Notes: a model not told the origin generated them from the letters alone. A stretch of 64,000 nucleotides of DNA from Piliocolobus tephrosceles (GCF_002776525.5 NC_045436.1:54600254-54664253); one strand, 5' to 3'; counted from the stretch's first letter, positions 52,990-63,442 are shown. A program made the numbers and translations.

Positions 52990-54620
52990 TTAACAATATT
53001 TGGACCCATTAACTATCTTCTTTTTATCCCCCTATCTCCACTACCTTTCCTAGCCTCTAGTAAACACCATTGATTCTCTATCATGAGTTAAATACATATT
53101 TTATCTCCAACATATTAGGGGTAACATGCAATATTTGTCAGTAAGTTAGAATGAATAATATCTAGTGTTTGGTAGCATGATAAGGCTTGATTGCTCTTTT
53201 TTTTTTTTTTTAGCAATTATGGAATATTATATGGAATATCCCATTGTTGGAATATGCTACAGTTTGTTTATCTATTTGCACACTGAAGGATATTTTGGTT
53301 ACTTCAAGTTTTGGTAATTATAAATGAACATGCTATAAACCTCTATGTTCAAGTTTTTGTCTAAACATAAGTTTTCAACTCATTTGAGAAAATACCAAGG
53401 AATACAATCATTAGATTGTATGGTAAGGGTATATTTAGTTTTGTAGGAAATTGCCATCTTATCTTCTAAAGTGGCTACACTATTTTGCATTCTCACCAGC
53501 AATGAGTGGTATTTCCTTTTGCTCCATTTCCTTTTCAGCTTTTGGTGTTGCAGTGTTTTGAATTTTAGCCATTCTAGTAGGGGGATAATGGTGTCTCACT
53601 GTTTAAATTTGCAATTCCCTAATGACATATGATAAGTATCTTTTCACATGCTTATTTGCCATCTTTATATTTTTGTGAGGTGTCTATTCAGAACTTTTTC
53701 CCATTTATAATTGTGTTGTTCATTTTCTTATGATTGAGTTTTAACCGTTTCTTGTATATTTTGAATAGTAGTCCTTTATCACATATGTATCTTGCAAATA
53801 TTTTCTCCAAGTCTGGAGTTTGTCTTATAATTCTCCTGACAGTATTTCCTAGGTCACAAGAGTTTAATATTAATGAAATCCAGCTTATCAATAATTTCTT
53901 TCATAGATTGTGTGTTTAGTGTTGTCTCTAAAATGCCATTGCCAAACCCAAGGTTTTACGGATTTTCTTGTATGCTAACTTCTAGGAGCTTTAGAGTTTG
54001 ACACTTTGCATCTATGATGTGATCTATTTTGGGGAGTAGTGTAAGATTTCTTTCTAAATTTTTTCTTTTTTTTTGGCAAGTGGATGTCAAGTTGTTTTAG
54101 CACCATGTGTTGAAGACTTTTTCTGTGTTATTGCCTTTTCTCCTATGTCAAAGATCACGTGAATGTACTTGCGTGGGTCTATTTCTAGGCTCTCTACTCT
54201 GTTTCACTGGCCTATTTGTCTCTTCTTTCATCAATACAACACTGTCTTGATTACTACTGCTTTATTGTTAAATTTTGATATGGGGTAGTGTTAGTACTCT
54301 GACTTTGTTTCTCCACAATATTGTATTGATTATGCTGTACCCTTTGCCTCTCCATGTACACTTTAATATTATTTTATCAATATCTACAAATTTTTTTTTA
54401 TATTTGGATTGAGACTGCTTTAAATCTACAGATCAAGTTGGAAAGAAGTGACATGTTGACAAAATTAATTGAGTCTTCCTATCCATTGACATGAAATAAG
54501 TCTCAGGCAACAATAACTTATTTTTAAACTTCTTTCATTAGTTTTACAGTTTTCCCTATATAAATCTTATAAGCATGTTTGTTATAATTATACCTAAGTA
54601 TTTTTGGGGTGTGGAATTCT
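52990..54620 (-). mobile_element. Old L1M element, 3' UTR and ORF2 C-terminal part, antisense
   Basis: The plus strand carries antisense landmarks in order: CCCATTAACTATC... TCTAGTAAACACC (3' UTR), AACATGCTATAAACC, AAATTGCCATCTTATCTTC, TAGTCCTTTATCACATATGT, CAAATATTTTCTCCAAGTCTGGAG, AAAATGCCATTGCCAAACCC and GATTACTACTGCTTTATTG. Divergence is high (L1M age). The 67-codon minus ORF at 53688-53891 is a fragment of ORF2. Confidence 0.85.
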
Positions 54621-55012
54621 GCATTTCTTACTTCTAGAATTTCCATATGACTTCTTTATTTTATAGTTAACAGTGGTATGAGAATTTTAAAGGTATCTGA
54701 AAACTTCTTTATATAAAGCTCTTTCAATTGTTTTTGTAGCATACTGAGTCCTGAGGTTGTTTAGTCAAATGATCTTGATTTCTCTCATCCTTGGTTACTT
54801 TTTAGAATTGTACATTTGTATTTTAAGAATTTGAAATTTTAAGGCAAAGAATAATAGTAACGTTTTACAGATAGATCAATTGTCTCTCACAGGTTCTTAG
54901 AGGTGGTAGCCATCTAAGAACATCTCATATCAGTTTTGATAATGATGATAATTTTAACATGTGCTTCAGTTTCTGTTAATTAGACTACCCTTGCTTTACC
55001 CTTATTTCAAAA

Positions 55013-55132
55013 GAGTCATTTGATCATGTCCAAATATAAACTCTAATTTTGATTTAGTTGTCAATTTTTCTAGAGTCGTCTGATCATGCCCAAATATAAA
55101 CTATAAATTTGATTTACTTGTTAATTTTTCTC
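55013..55132 (+). repeat. 60-bp tandem duplication
   Basis: The unit begins GAGTC at 55013 and exactly 60 bases later at 55073. It contains TGATCATG[T/C]CCAAATATAAACT and CAATTTTTCT/TAATTTTTCT. The two copies differ at roughly seven positions (about 88% identity). Confidence 0.95.
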
Positions 55133-55424
55133 CTTAGTTTGTCAGCCTCTCAGCAACTTCATGAAAAATCATATGAAACTCCAAGAAGAAAATGTTCTTA
55201 AATGCTTTAGAACTCTTCCTGGATTTTTTTTTTTTTTTTAATCTCTTGAATTTGTTTATGTAGATTCACGTTTTAAAATATTTTGTTTATTTTTTATGGC
55301 TGCCTTTGATGAGAAAATGAGTATAAATTTCCTAAAATGCCATTACTGCCAGTAGGAATATTTAATTATTTCTTAATTTTTTAGTCCTTTAGCTTATGAT
55401 GTGTCAAGGCTGTATCCACTATAT
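55133..55424. other. Unique AT-rich DNA
   Basis: It includes a T-run at 55226-55240. Nothing else is recognised. Confidence 0.5.
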
Positions 55425-55437
55425 GATAATCATCTTT
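55425..55437 (+). repeat. Left target-site duplication of the 55438 Alu
   Basis: GATAATCATCTTT corresponds to GATAATCGTCTTT at 55736-55748 with one difference. Confidence 0.88.
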
Positions 55438-55735
55438 TTTTTTTTTTTTTTTTCTGACATGATCTTGCTATGTCACCTTGGCTAGAGTGCAGTGCTACAA
55501 TCTTGGTTCACTGAAACATCTGCCTCCTGAGTTCAAGTGATTCTCCTGCCTCAGCCTCCCAAGTAGCTGGGACTAGAGGTGTGCACCACCAAGCCCAGTT
55601 AATTTTCATACTTTTTGTAGAGATAGGGTTTGGCCATGCTGGCCAAGTTGATTTTGAACTACTGACCTCAAGTGATCTGCCTACCTCGCTCTCACAAAGT
55701 GCAGGGATTAAAGGCATGAGTGACTGTGCCCGACT
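55438..55735 (-). mobile_element. AluS/J-like element, antisense
   Basis: A poly-T is followed by ATGATCTTGCTATGTCACC, TAGAGTGCAGTGC, CCTCAGCCTCCCAAGTAGCTGGG, ATTTTGAACTACTGACC and the 5' end at GACTGTGCCCGACT. Target-site duplications of 13 bp with one change flank it. Confidence 0.94.
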
Positions 55736-55748
55736 GATAATCGTCTTT
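55736..55748 (+). repeat. Right target-site duplication of the 55438 Alu
   Basis: This is the copy of 55425-55437 with one A-to-G difference. Confidence 0.88.
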
Positions 55749-55873
55749 ATATATCTTTATAATGTAATATTCATATCATTCTCTTAGTATAACAAATAAT
55801 GAGATTTTAGCAAATACTGATTGAAAGAATAAAAAGTTTCAAATACATGCACATATATAAACATATCATTTCA

Positions 55874-55912
55874 GCTGGGCACATTGACTCATGCCTGTAA
55901 TCCCAGTATTTT
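55874..55912 (+). mobile_element. 39-bp Alu 5' fragment fused to an L1
   Basis: GCTGGGCACATTGACTC... CTGTAATCCCAGTATTTTG is the first 39 or so bases of an Alu. It then switches without a spacer into antisense L1 3' UTR (GTGTGATATTCCCC). The rest of the Alu and the L1 3' end are both missing, suggesting a deletion joining the two. Confidence 0.85.
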
Positions 55913-57726
55913 GTGTGATATTCCCCTTCCTGTGGTCATATGTTCTCATTGTTCAATTCCCACTTATGAGTGAGAACATGTAGTGTTTGGTTTTCTGTCC
56001 TTGTGTTATTTTGCTGAGAATGATGGTTTCCAGCTTTATCTATGTCTCTTCAAAGGACATGAACTCATCCTTTTTTATGGCTGCGTAGTATTCCATGGTG
56101 TATATGTGCCACATTTTCTTTATCCAGTCCATAATTGATGGACATTTGGGTTGGTTACAAGTCTTTGCTATTGTGAATAGTGCTGCAATAAACATACGTG
56201 TGCATGTGTCTTTATAGTAGAATGATTTATAATCCTTTGGGTATATACCCAATAATGGGATTGCTGGGTAAAATGTTATTTCTGGTTCTAGATCCTTGAG
56301 GAATTGCCACACTGTCGTCCACAATGGTTAACTAATTTACACTCCCACCAACAGTGTAAAAGCATTCCTACGTCTCCACATCCTCTCCAGCATCTGTTGT
56401 TTTCTGACTTTTTAATGATTGTCATTGTAACTGGCATGAGATGGTATCTCATTGTGGTTTTGATTTGCATTTCTCTGATGACCAGTGATGATAAGCATTT
56501 TTTCATATGTCTGTTGGCTGCATAAATGTCTCCTTTTGAGAAGTGTCTGTTCACATATTTTGCTTACTTTTTGATGAGGCTGTTTCTTTTTTTCTTGTAA
56601 ATTTGTTTAAGTTATTTGTAGATTCCGGACATTAGCCCTTTGTCAGATGGATAGATAGCAAAAATGTTCTCCCATTCTGTAGGTTGCCTGTTCACTCTGA
56701 TGATAGGTTCTTTTGCTGTGTAGAAGCTCTTTTGTTTATTACATCCCATTTGTCTATTTTAGCTTTTGTTGTCATTGCTTTTGGTGTTTTAGTCATGAAG
56801 TCTTTGCTCAAGTCTATGTCCTAAATGGTATTGCCTAGGTTTCCTTCTAGGGTTTTGTGGTTTTAGGTCTTACATTTAGGTCTTTAATCCATCTTGAGTT
56901 AACTTTTGTATACAGTACACGGAAGGGATCCAGTTTCAGCTTTTTACATATGGCTAGCGAGTTTTCACAGCACCCTTATTAAATAGGGAATCCTTTCCCC
57001 ATTGCTTGTTTTTGTCAGGTTTGTCAAAGATCAGATGGTTGTAGATGTGTGGTGTTATTTCTGAGGGCTCTATTCTGTTCCATTGGCCTATATATCTGTT
57101 TTGGTACTCATATTATGCTGTTTTGGTTACTGTAGCCTTGTAGCATAATTTGAAGTCAGGTAGCGTGATGCCTCCAGCTTTGTTCTTTTTGCTTAGGATT
57201 GTCTTGATTATGTGGAATTTTTTTTTATTCCATATGAAATTTAAAGTAGTTTTTTCCAATTCTGTGAAGAAAGTCAGTGGTAGCTTGGTGGGGATAGCAT
57301 TGAATCTATAAATTACCTTGGGCAGCATGGATATTTTCACAATATTGATTCTTCCTATCCATGAGCATAGAGTGTTCTTCCATTTGTTTGTGTCCTCTCT
57401 TACTTCATTGAGCAGTAGTTAGTAGTTCTTCTTGAAAAGATCCTTCATATCCCTTGTAAGTTGGATTCCTAGGTATTTTATTTTCTCTGTAGTAATTGTG
57501 AATGGGAGTTCACTCACGATTTGACTCTCTGTTTGTCTGTTCTTGATGTATAGGAATGCTTGTGCTTTTTGCACATTGATTTTGTATCCTGAGACTTTAC
57601 TGAATTGGCTTAATAGCTTAAAGAGATTTTGGACTGAAAGGTTGAGGTTTTCTAAATATGCAATCATGTCATCTGCAAACAGAGACAATTTGACTTCCTA
57701 TTTTCCTAAATGAATATCTTTATTTA

Positions 57727-57864
<138 letters not shown>

Positions 57865-58250
57865 TCATAAATAGCTTCTATTATTTTGAGATAAATTCAA
57901 TCAATACTTAGTTTATTGAGAGTTTTTATCATAAAAGATTGTTGAATTTTGTCCAAGGCCTTTTCTGCATCTATTGAGATAACCATGTGGTTTTTGTCAT
58001 TGGTTCTGTTTATGTGATAGATTACATTTATTGATTTGCATATGTTGAGTCAACCTTACATCCCAGGGATGAAGCCTATTTGATCATGGTGGATAAGCTT
58101 TTTGATGTGCTGCTGGATTTGATTTGCCAGTATTTCACTGAAGATTTTCACATAGATGTCCATCAGGGATATTGATAAGTTCTCTTTTTTCTTGTGTCTC
58201 TGCCAGGCTTTGGTATCAGGATAATGTTGGCCTCATAAAATGAGCTAGGG

Positions 58251-58364
58251 AGATGGGGTCTCTCCATGTTAGTCAGGTTGGTCTTGAACTCCCGACCTCA
58301 GGTGATCTGTCCACCTTGGCCTCCCAATGTGCTGGGATTACAGGCATGAGCCATCATGCCCAGC
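58251..58364 (-). mobile_element. Alu left-arm fragment inside L1 ORF2, antisense
   Basis: AGATGGGGTCTCTCCATG, GGTCTTGAACTCCCGACC and GCTGGGATTACAGG to ATCATGCCCAGCC correspond to the 5' 114 or so bases of an Alu. The right arm and tail are absent. L1 sequence before and after is not contiguous in the consensus, so about 0.75 kb of ORF2 and the rest of the Alu were lost together. Confidence 0.9.
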
Positions 58365-58903
58365 CAGTTGTGCAGTTTTGAGTGAGCTTCTTAATCATGA
58401 GTTCTAATTTGATTGCACTGTGGTCTGAGAGACCCTTGGTTGTGATTTCTGTTCTTTTATATTTGCCGAGGAGTGTTTTACTTCCAATTATGTGGTCAAT
58501 TTTAGAATAAGTGAGATGTGGTGATGTGAATAATATATATTCCATTCATTTGGGGTAGAGAGCTCTGTAGATGTGTATTAGGTCCACTTGGTCCAGAGCT
58601 GAGTTCAAGTCCTTGATATCTTTGTTAATTTTCTATCTCACTGATCTGTCTAATATTGACAGTGTGGTGTTAAAGTCTCCCATCATTATTGTGTGGGAGT
58701 CTAAGTCTCTTTGTAGGTATCTAAGAACTTGATTTATGAATCTGGGTGCTCCTGTATTGGGTGCATATATATTTAGAATAGTTAGCTCTTCTTGTTGAAT
58801 TGATCCCGTTACTGTTATTTAATGGCCTTCTTTTTCTCTTTTGATCTTTGTTGGTTTAAAGTCTGTTTTATCAGAGACCAGGATTACAATATTACAATGC
58901 CTG

Positions 58904-58904
58904 C

Positions 58905-58934
<30 letters not shown>
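58904..58934 (+). repeat. Poly-T tract (31 T) within the antisense L1
   Basis: The L1 consensus has only a short A-rich run at this place in ORF2. Here it has expanded to about 31 Ts. Confidence 0.9.
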
Positions 58935-58936
<2 letters not shown>

Positions 58937-59201
58937 TTCCATTTGCTGGGTAGATCTTCCTCTGTCCCTTTATTTTGAGCCTATGTGTGTCTTTGCACTT
59001 GAGATGGGTCTCCTGAATACAGCATACTGATGGGTCTTGACTCTTTATCCAATTTGCCAGTCTGTGTCTTTTAATTGGGGCATTTAGTCCATTTACATTT
59101 AAGGTTAATATTGTTATGTTTGAATTTGATCCTGTCGTTACGATGCTAGCTGGCTATTTCACCCATTAATTGATTCAGGTTCTTCACAGCGTCGATGGTC
59201 T

Positions 59202-60223
59202 TTACAATTTGGCATGTTTGTGCAGTGACTGGTACAGGTTGTTCCTTTCCATGCTAATGCTTCCTTCAGGAGCTCTTGTAAAGCAGACCTGGTGGTGACA
59301 AAAATCTCTCAACATTTGCTTGTCTGTAAAGGATTTTATTTCTTCTTCACTTATGAAGCTTAGTTTGGCTAGATATGAAAATCTGGATTGAAAATTTTTT
59401 TCTTTAAGCATGTTGATTATAGGTCCCCACTCTCTTCTGACTTGTAGGGTTACTGCAGAGAGATCCACTGTTAGTCTGATAGGCTTCCCTTTGTGGGTAA
59501 CCTGTTCTTTCTCTCTGGCTGCCCTTAACATTTTTTCCTTCATTTCAAATTTGGTGAATCTGAATCTGACGATTATGTGTCTTGGGGTTTCCCTTCTTCC
59601 CTTTGTGATGTTCTCTGTATTTCCTGAATTTGAATGTTGGTCTGTCTTGATAGGTTGGGGAAGTTTTCCTGGATAATATCCTGAAGAATGTTTTCCAACT
59701 TGGTTCCATTCTCCCTGTCACTTTCTGGCTCATCAATAAAATGTACAATTGGTCTCTTCACATAGTCCCATTTTTCTTGGAGGCTTTTTTTTTTCATTTC
59801 TTTTGACTGTTTTTCTCTAATCTTGTCTTCTCTCTTTATTGCATTAATTTGATCTTCAATCATTGATCTCTTTCTTCCGCTTGAGTCAGTTATTGAAGTT
59901 TTGTATGCTTCCCCAGCTTCCCCTACTGTGTTTTTCAGCTCCATCAGATCATTTAAGCTCTTCTCTACACTGGTTATTCTAGTTAGCCATTTGTCTAACC
60001 TTTTTTCAAGGTTTTTAGTTTCCTTGTGATGGTTTAGAACATGTTCCTTTAGCTAGGAGACGTTTGTTATTACTGACCTTCTGAAGCCTACTTCTTTCAA
60101 CTCGTCAAACTCATTTTCCATCCAGTTTTGTTCCCCTGCTGTTGAGGAGCTGTGTTCCTTTGGTGGAGAATAAGTGTTCTGGTTTTTGGAATTTTCAGCC
60201 TTTCTGCTCTGGTTTCTCCCCAT
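59202..60223 (-). pseudogene. Degenerate L1 ORF1, antisense
   Basis: ORF1p is the L1 RNA-binding chaperone. The start aligned to the consensus is at 60221-60223 (ATGGGGAGAAACC) and the stop at 59202-59204. Two open pieces remain: 59573-59944 (123 codons), with a basic, charged coiled-coil end and the start of the RNA-recognition domain, and 59202-59543 (113 codons), with the C-terminal domain (MKEKMLRAAREKEQVTHKGKP). They are separated by a frame change near 59545-59572, and upstream stops interrupt the coiled coil. Confidence 0.9.
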
Positions 60224-60824
60224 CTTTGTGGTTTTATCTACCTTTGGTCTTTGATGTGGTGACCTATAGATGGGGTTTTGGTGTGGGTGTCCTTTTAGTT
60301 GATGTTGATGCTATTCCTTTCTGTTTGTTAGTTTTCCTTCTACCAGATGGGCCTCTCAGCTGCAGGTCTGTTGGACTTTGCTGGAGGTCCACTCGAGACC
60401 CTGTTTGCCTGGGTATCACCAGTGGAGGCTGCAGAACAGCAAATATTGCTACCCTATCCTTTCTCTGGAAGCTTCATTCCAGAGACGCACCCGCCTATAT
60501 GAGGTTTCTGTCATCCCCTACTGGGAGGTGTCTCCCAGTCAGGCTACAAGGGGGTCATGGTCCTACTTGAAGAGGCAGTCTCTCCATTATCAGAGCTCAA
60601 ACGCTGTGCTGGGAGAACCATTGCTCTCTTCAGAGCTGTCAGGCAGGGACGTTTAAGTCTGCAGAAGCTGTCTGGGGCCTTTTGTTCAGATATGCCCTGC
60701 CCACAGAAGTGGAATTTAGAGAGGCAGTAGGCCTTGCTGAGCTGTGGTGGGCTCTGCCCAGTTTGAGCTTCCCCGCCACTTTGTTTGCACTGTGAGCATA
60801 GACTCACCTACTTAAGCCTCAGCA

Positions 60825-61085
60825 ATGGTGGATGCCCCTCCTCCCACCAAGCTCCAGCATCCCAGGTCAATCTCAGACTGCTGTACTAGCAGTGAGCAAG
60901 GCTCCATGGATGTGGGACCCACTGAGCAAGGTATGGGAGGGAAACCTTCTGGTCTGCTATTTGTGAAGACCATGGGAAAAGCACACTCTTTGGGCAGGAG
61001 TGTACTGTTCTTCCAGGTACAGTCACTCATGGTTTCCCTTGATGAAGAAAGGGAAATCCCCCAACCCCTTGTGCTTCTCGGGTGA
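60825..61085 (+). CDS. ORF0-like antisense ORF in L1 5' UTR
   Basis: Primate L1 5' UTRs carry a short antisense frame, ORF0, expressed from the antisense promoter and able to splice into downstream exons. This 86-codon frame lies on the opposite strand of the 61257 L1, about 430 bases from its 5' end, where ORF0 is expected. It starts MVDAPPPTK and contains ISDCC and VGPTEQG, which resemble the ORF0 pattern. The start context is AGCAATGG (purine at -3, G at +4). A candidate splice donor AAG|GTATGG lies at 60930/60931. The frame is longer than the roughly 70 codons usual for ORF0. It would read toward 61257 and into the flanking older L1. Expression is not shown. Confidence 0.65.
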   Translation: MVDAPPPTKLQHPRSISDCCTSSEQGSMDVGPTEQGMGGKPSGLLFVKTMGKAHSLGRSVLFFQVQSLMVSLDEEREIPQPLVLLG

Positions 61086-61243
61086 GGCAACACCCCTCCC
61101 TGCTTTGGCTTGCCCTCCCTGGGCTGTACCAACTGTCCAACCAGTCCCAATGAGATGAACTAGTCACCTCAGTTGGAAATGCAGAAGTCTCCCAACTTCT
61201 GCATCAGTCTCACTGGGATCTATAGGTTGGAGTTGTTCCTATT

Positions 61244-61255
61244 CAGCCATCTTGG
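61244..61255 (-). promoter_or_regulatory. YY1-type motif at L1 5' end, antisense
   Basis: On the minus strand CCAAGATGGCTG occurs within the first dozen or so bases of the element. L1 5' UTRs have a YY1 site (CAAGATGGCCG) that positions transcription start. The core AAGATGG is intact, with one change in the flank. Confidence 0.8.
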
Positions 61256-61257
61256 AA

Positions 61258-61379
61258 GAGACCTATACAGAAGTTTTAAGTTAAATAAAATACAAAGTAT
61301 ATCAGGTTAAGGTGGTCTATTAGATTTCACATTTTTAATAACTCATCTTTTTGAAAGAGATGCTGAGTTTGATCCAAAT
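61258..61379. other. Short spacer between L1 elements
   Basis: About 120 bp of AT-rich DNA lies between the 5' end of the antisense L1 and the older sense L1. No repeat is recognised. It is probably the pre-insertion flank of the antisense L1. Confidence 0.5.
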
Positions 61380-62164
61380 TTTAAAAAGATTACCCACAGC
61401 ACACCCCCTTCCCCCAATGACACTGCCATGGTCCTCAGAGTGCTAGCAATAAGAAGCCTGAAGCCCTCACCCCCACCAAGACCCTACCCCTGTACCAAGA
61501 CTGCTGCCAGAGTGAAATTAGGCATGGAAAACAACTTATCTGCTCCATCCCTGAGCAGCCTCTGCTGCCTGTGTGAATGTGCACAGAGGGTGCAGAGTCC
61601 TGCACCTACCAGATCCTGCAACATGCTAACACCACCACTGGTGGGAACAGGAGCAGTCCCAATATGGTGGAGGGGCACTCCCAGCCCTACTGCCACCACT
61701 GCTGCTGTGAATGCTTGCATAGAGTCTGCTAGCACCCTGCCACAGCTAATGAATATGTTCTCTACTGCACTCCCACTGTAACTAATGATGGCATGTGTGA
61801 ATGAGGACAGATCATGTTGTCATTATACTATGAAGTGCTTTGGCTGTCAATATCCTTTTGAGTGCTGTGACCAGCAGTCTTGGAATACTTTCACTCCTCC
61901 AGTGCAGCAGGGTCCTAACCTTGAGGCTCAAGAGAAAAAAGCCAAGCCAAGCCAATAAAGTCCCCCAGAATTAGAGCATGCAGTTCAGAAGTCCTAAACC
62001 AAACCTTAGCCCCCTAAAATCTTTCATTAATAAAGCCAGTCAACTGAACCCACCTTATACCACAATCAAATCCCCAAGTCATCAAATAGGATAAGGTAAA
62101 ATTTTAAAAACCCATCCAAAGGGGAACAGCTTCAAAGATTGAAGGGACATCAGCCCAGAAAGAT

Positions 62165-63420
62165 GTAAAAGAACCAATGCAAGCACTCTGACAGGCAACC
62201 AAACTAGTTTTCCAGTAAGGGTTCTTAATCAGGTTGAGATGGGTGAAATGACATAAATAGAATTCAGAATTTGGTTAGGTACAAAGATCATTCAGATTCA
62301 GGAGAATTGAAAACCAGTCTAAGAAAGCTAAGAATAACCATAAAATAATATAGGAACTGACAGACAAAACAGCCAGTATAGAAAAGTACATAATCAACCT
62401 GATAAAACTGAAAGACACTCTGTAAAAGTTTCATAATGAAATCACAAGTATTAACAGTAGACTAGACCAATCTGAGGAAAGAATCTCGACCTTGAAGACT
62501 GGCTTTCAGATATAAGACAGTGAGACAACAATAAAGAAAAAAAAGAATGAGGATGGAGGCAATGGCTCACGTCTGTGATCCCAACATTTTGGGAGGCCAA
62601 ATCAGGTGAATCACTTGATGTCAGTAGTTCAAGACCAGCCTGGCCAACATGGTGAAAACCCATGTCTAGTAAAAATGCAAAATATAGCTGGGTGTGGTGC
62701 ACACCTGTAGTCCCAGCTATTTGGGAGGCTGAGGTGGTAGAGTCACTTGAACCCAAGAAGTGTAGGTTGCAGTGAGCCAAGATTGTGCCACTGCACCTCT
62801 AGCCTGGGTGACAATGTGAGAAACTCTTTCTCAAAAAAAGAAAAAAGAAAAAAGAAAAAGAAAAAAATGAAAAGGAAAGAACAAACCAAACCTCCAAGAA
62901 ATATAGCATTATGCAAAAGGACTGAATCTGTGACTCATTGGGTCTCTGAAGTAGATGAAAAGAATGGAAACAACTTGGAAAACATATTTCAGGATATCAT
63001 CCATGAGAACTTCCTCAGCCTAGCTAGAGAGGCCAACATTTGAATTCAGAAAGTGTAGAGAACCCTGCAAAATACTTCACAAGAAGATCATATCCAAGAC
63101 ACATAATTATCAGATGCTCCAAGGTCAAAATGAAAGAGAAAATATTAAAGGCAGCTAGAGAGATAGGACAAGTCACCTACAATGGGAAGTCCATCAGACT
63201 AACTACAGACCTTTCTGCAGAAACCCTGCAAGCTCAAAGAGATTGAGGACTTATATTCAACATTCTTAAAAGAAATTTGATACAAGAATTTTATATCCAA
63301 CTAAACTAAGCCTCATAAGTGAAGGAGAATAAAATATTTTTCAGGGAACCAAATGCTAAGGAAATTCATTACCACCAGACCTGCTTTACAAGAGACTCTT
63401 AAAGAAGTAATAAGTATGAG
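62165..63420 (+). pseudogene. Degenerate ORF1 of the older L1, split by an Alu
   Basis: The consensus order GAGATGGGTGAAATGACATAAATAG, AATAGAATTCAGAATTTGG, GAATCTCGACCTTGAAGACTGG, then (after the Alu) CTTGGAAAACATATTTCAGG, AAGACACATAATTATCAG, AAGGCAGCTAGAGAGATAGG, CCACCAGACCTGC is preserved, but stops and frameshifts are frequent. Open pieces of 68-98 codons (62747-63043, 63040-63246) include the RNA-recognition and C-terminal parts. The MKEKILKAAREIGQVTYNGK segment parallels the homologous segment in the other ORF1 at 59202-59543. Confidence 0.85.
62555..62868 (+). mobile_element. AluS/J-like element, sense, inside the older L1
   Basis: It begins GGATGGAGGCAATGGCTCACG (CpG-decayed start) and runs through GACCAGCCTGGCCAACATGG, GTCCCAGCTATTTGGGAGGC and GCACCTCTAGCCTGGGTGAC to an (AAAAAG)n tail. 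Flanks AAGAATGA (left) and AAAAATGA (right) may be a degenerate target-site duplication. Confidence 0.93.
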
Positions 63421-63431
63421 TAGTTGGCTGC

Positions 63432-63442
63432 CAAGATGGCCG
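63432..63442 (+). promoter_or_regulatory. YY1 motif at sense L1 5' end
   Basis: CAAGATGGCCG is exactly the L1 YY1 element, located within the first 20 bases of this 5' UTR. Confidence 0.88.

Larger units (their letters stand above)
60224..61257 (-). promoter_or_regulatory. L1PA-like 5' UTR with internal promoter, antisense
   Basis: This is an about 1.03-kb 5' UTR containing GC-richer DNA than the surroundings. It holds the recognisable blocks GAGGCAGTCTCTCC, GCTGTCAGGCAGGGACGTTTAAG, GAGCTGTGGTGGGCTCTGCCC, GTCAATCTCAGACTGCTG and TCACTCATGG (plus-strand sense). L1 5' UTRs carry a sense promoter and an antisense promoter, which here would drive rightward (+) transcription. ORFs of 83-142 codons in it are not L1 proteins, except the ORF0-like frame listed separately. 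Confidence 0.9.
61380..63420 (+). mobile_element. Older L1PB/L1MA-like L1, 5' UTR and ORF1, sense
   Basis: The 5' UTR-like part (61380 to about 62100) contains CCATGGTCCTCAGAGTGC, CCACCACTGGTGGGAACAGG and GTCTTGGAATACTTTCACTCC. ORF1 begins near 62150 (GGGGAACAGCTTCAAAGATTG lies just upstream of ATGTAAAAGAACC). An Alu is inserted at 62555. The element stops at about 63420, within the end of ORF1, where a younger L1 5' end begins. ORF2 of this element is therefore outside the window or absent. Confidence 0.85.

Noticed and set aside
55508..55787. Two ORFs on opposite strands
   Set aside because: Both are Alu shadows of the antisense Alu at 55438.
60142..60570. 142-codon plus-strand ORF
   Set aside because: It lies antisense to the L1 ORF1 start and 5' UTR. 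Its residues show no protein family and its position does not match ORF0, which is at 60825.
61428..61781. 117-codon ORF, serine/proline/leucine-rich
   Set aside because: It lies inside the 5' UTR of the older sense L1, in moderately GC-rich non-coding sequence. No conserved feature is visible.
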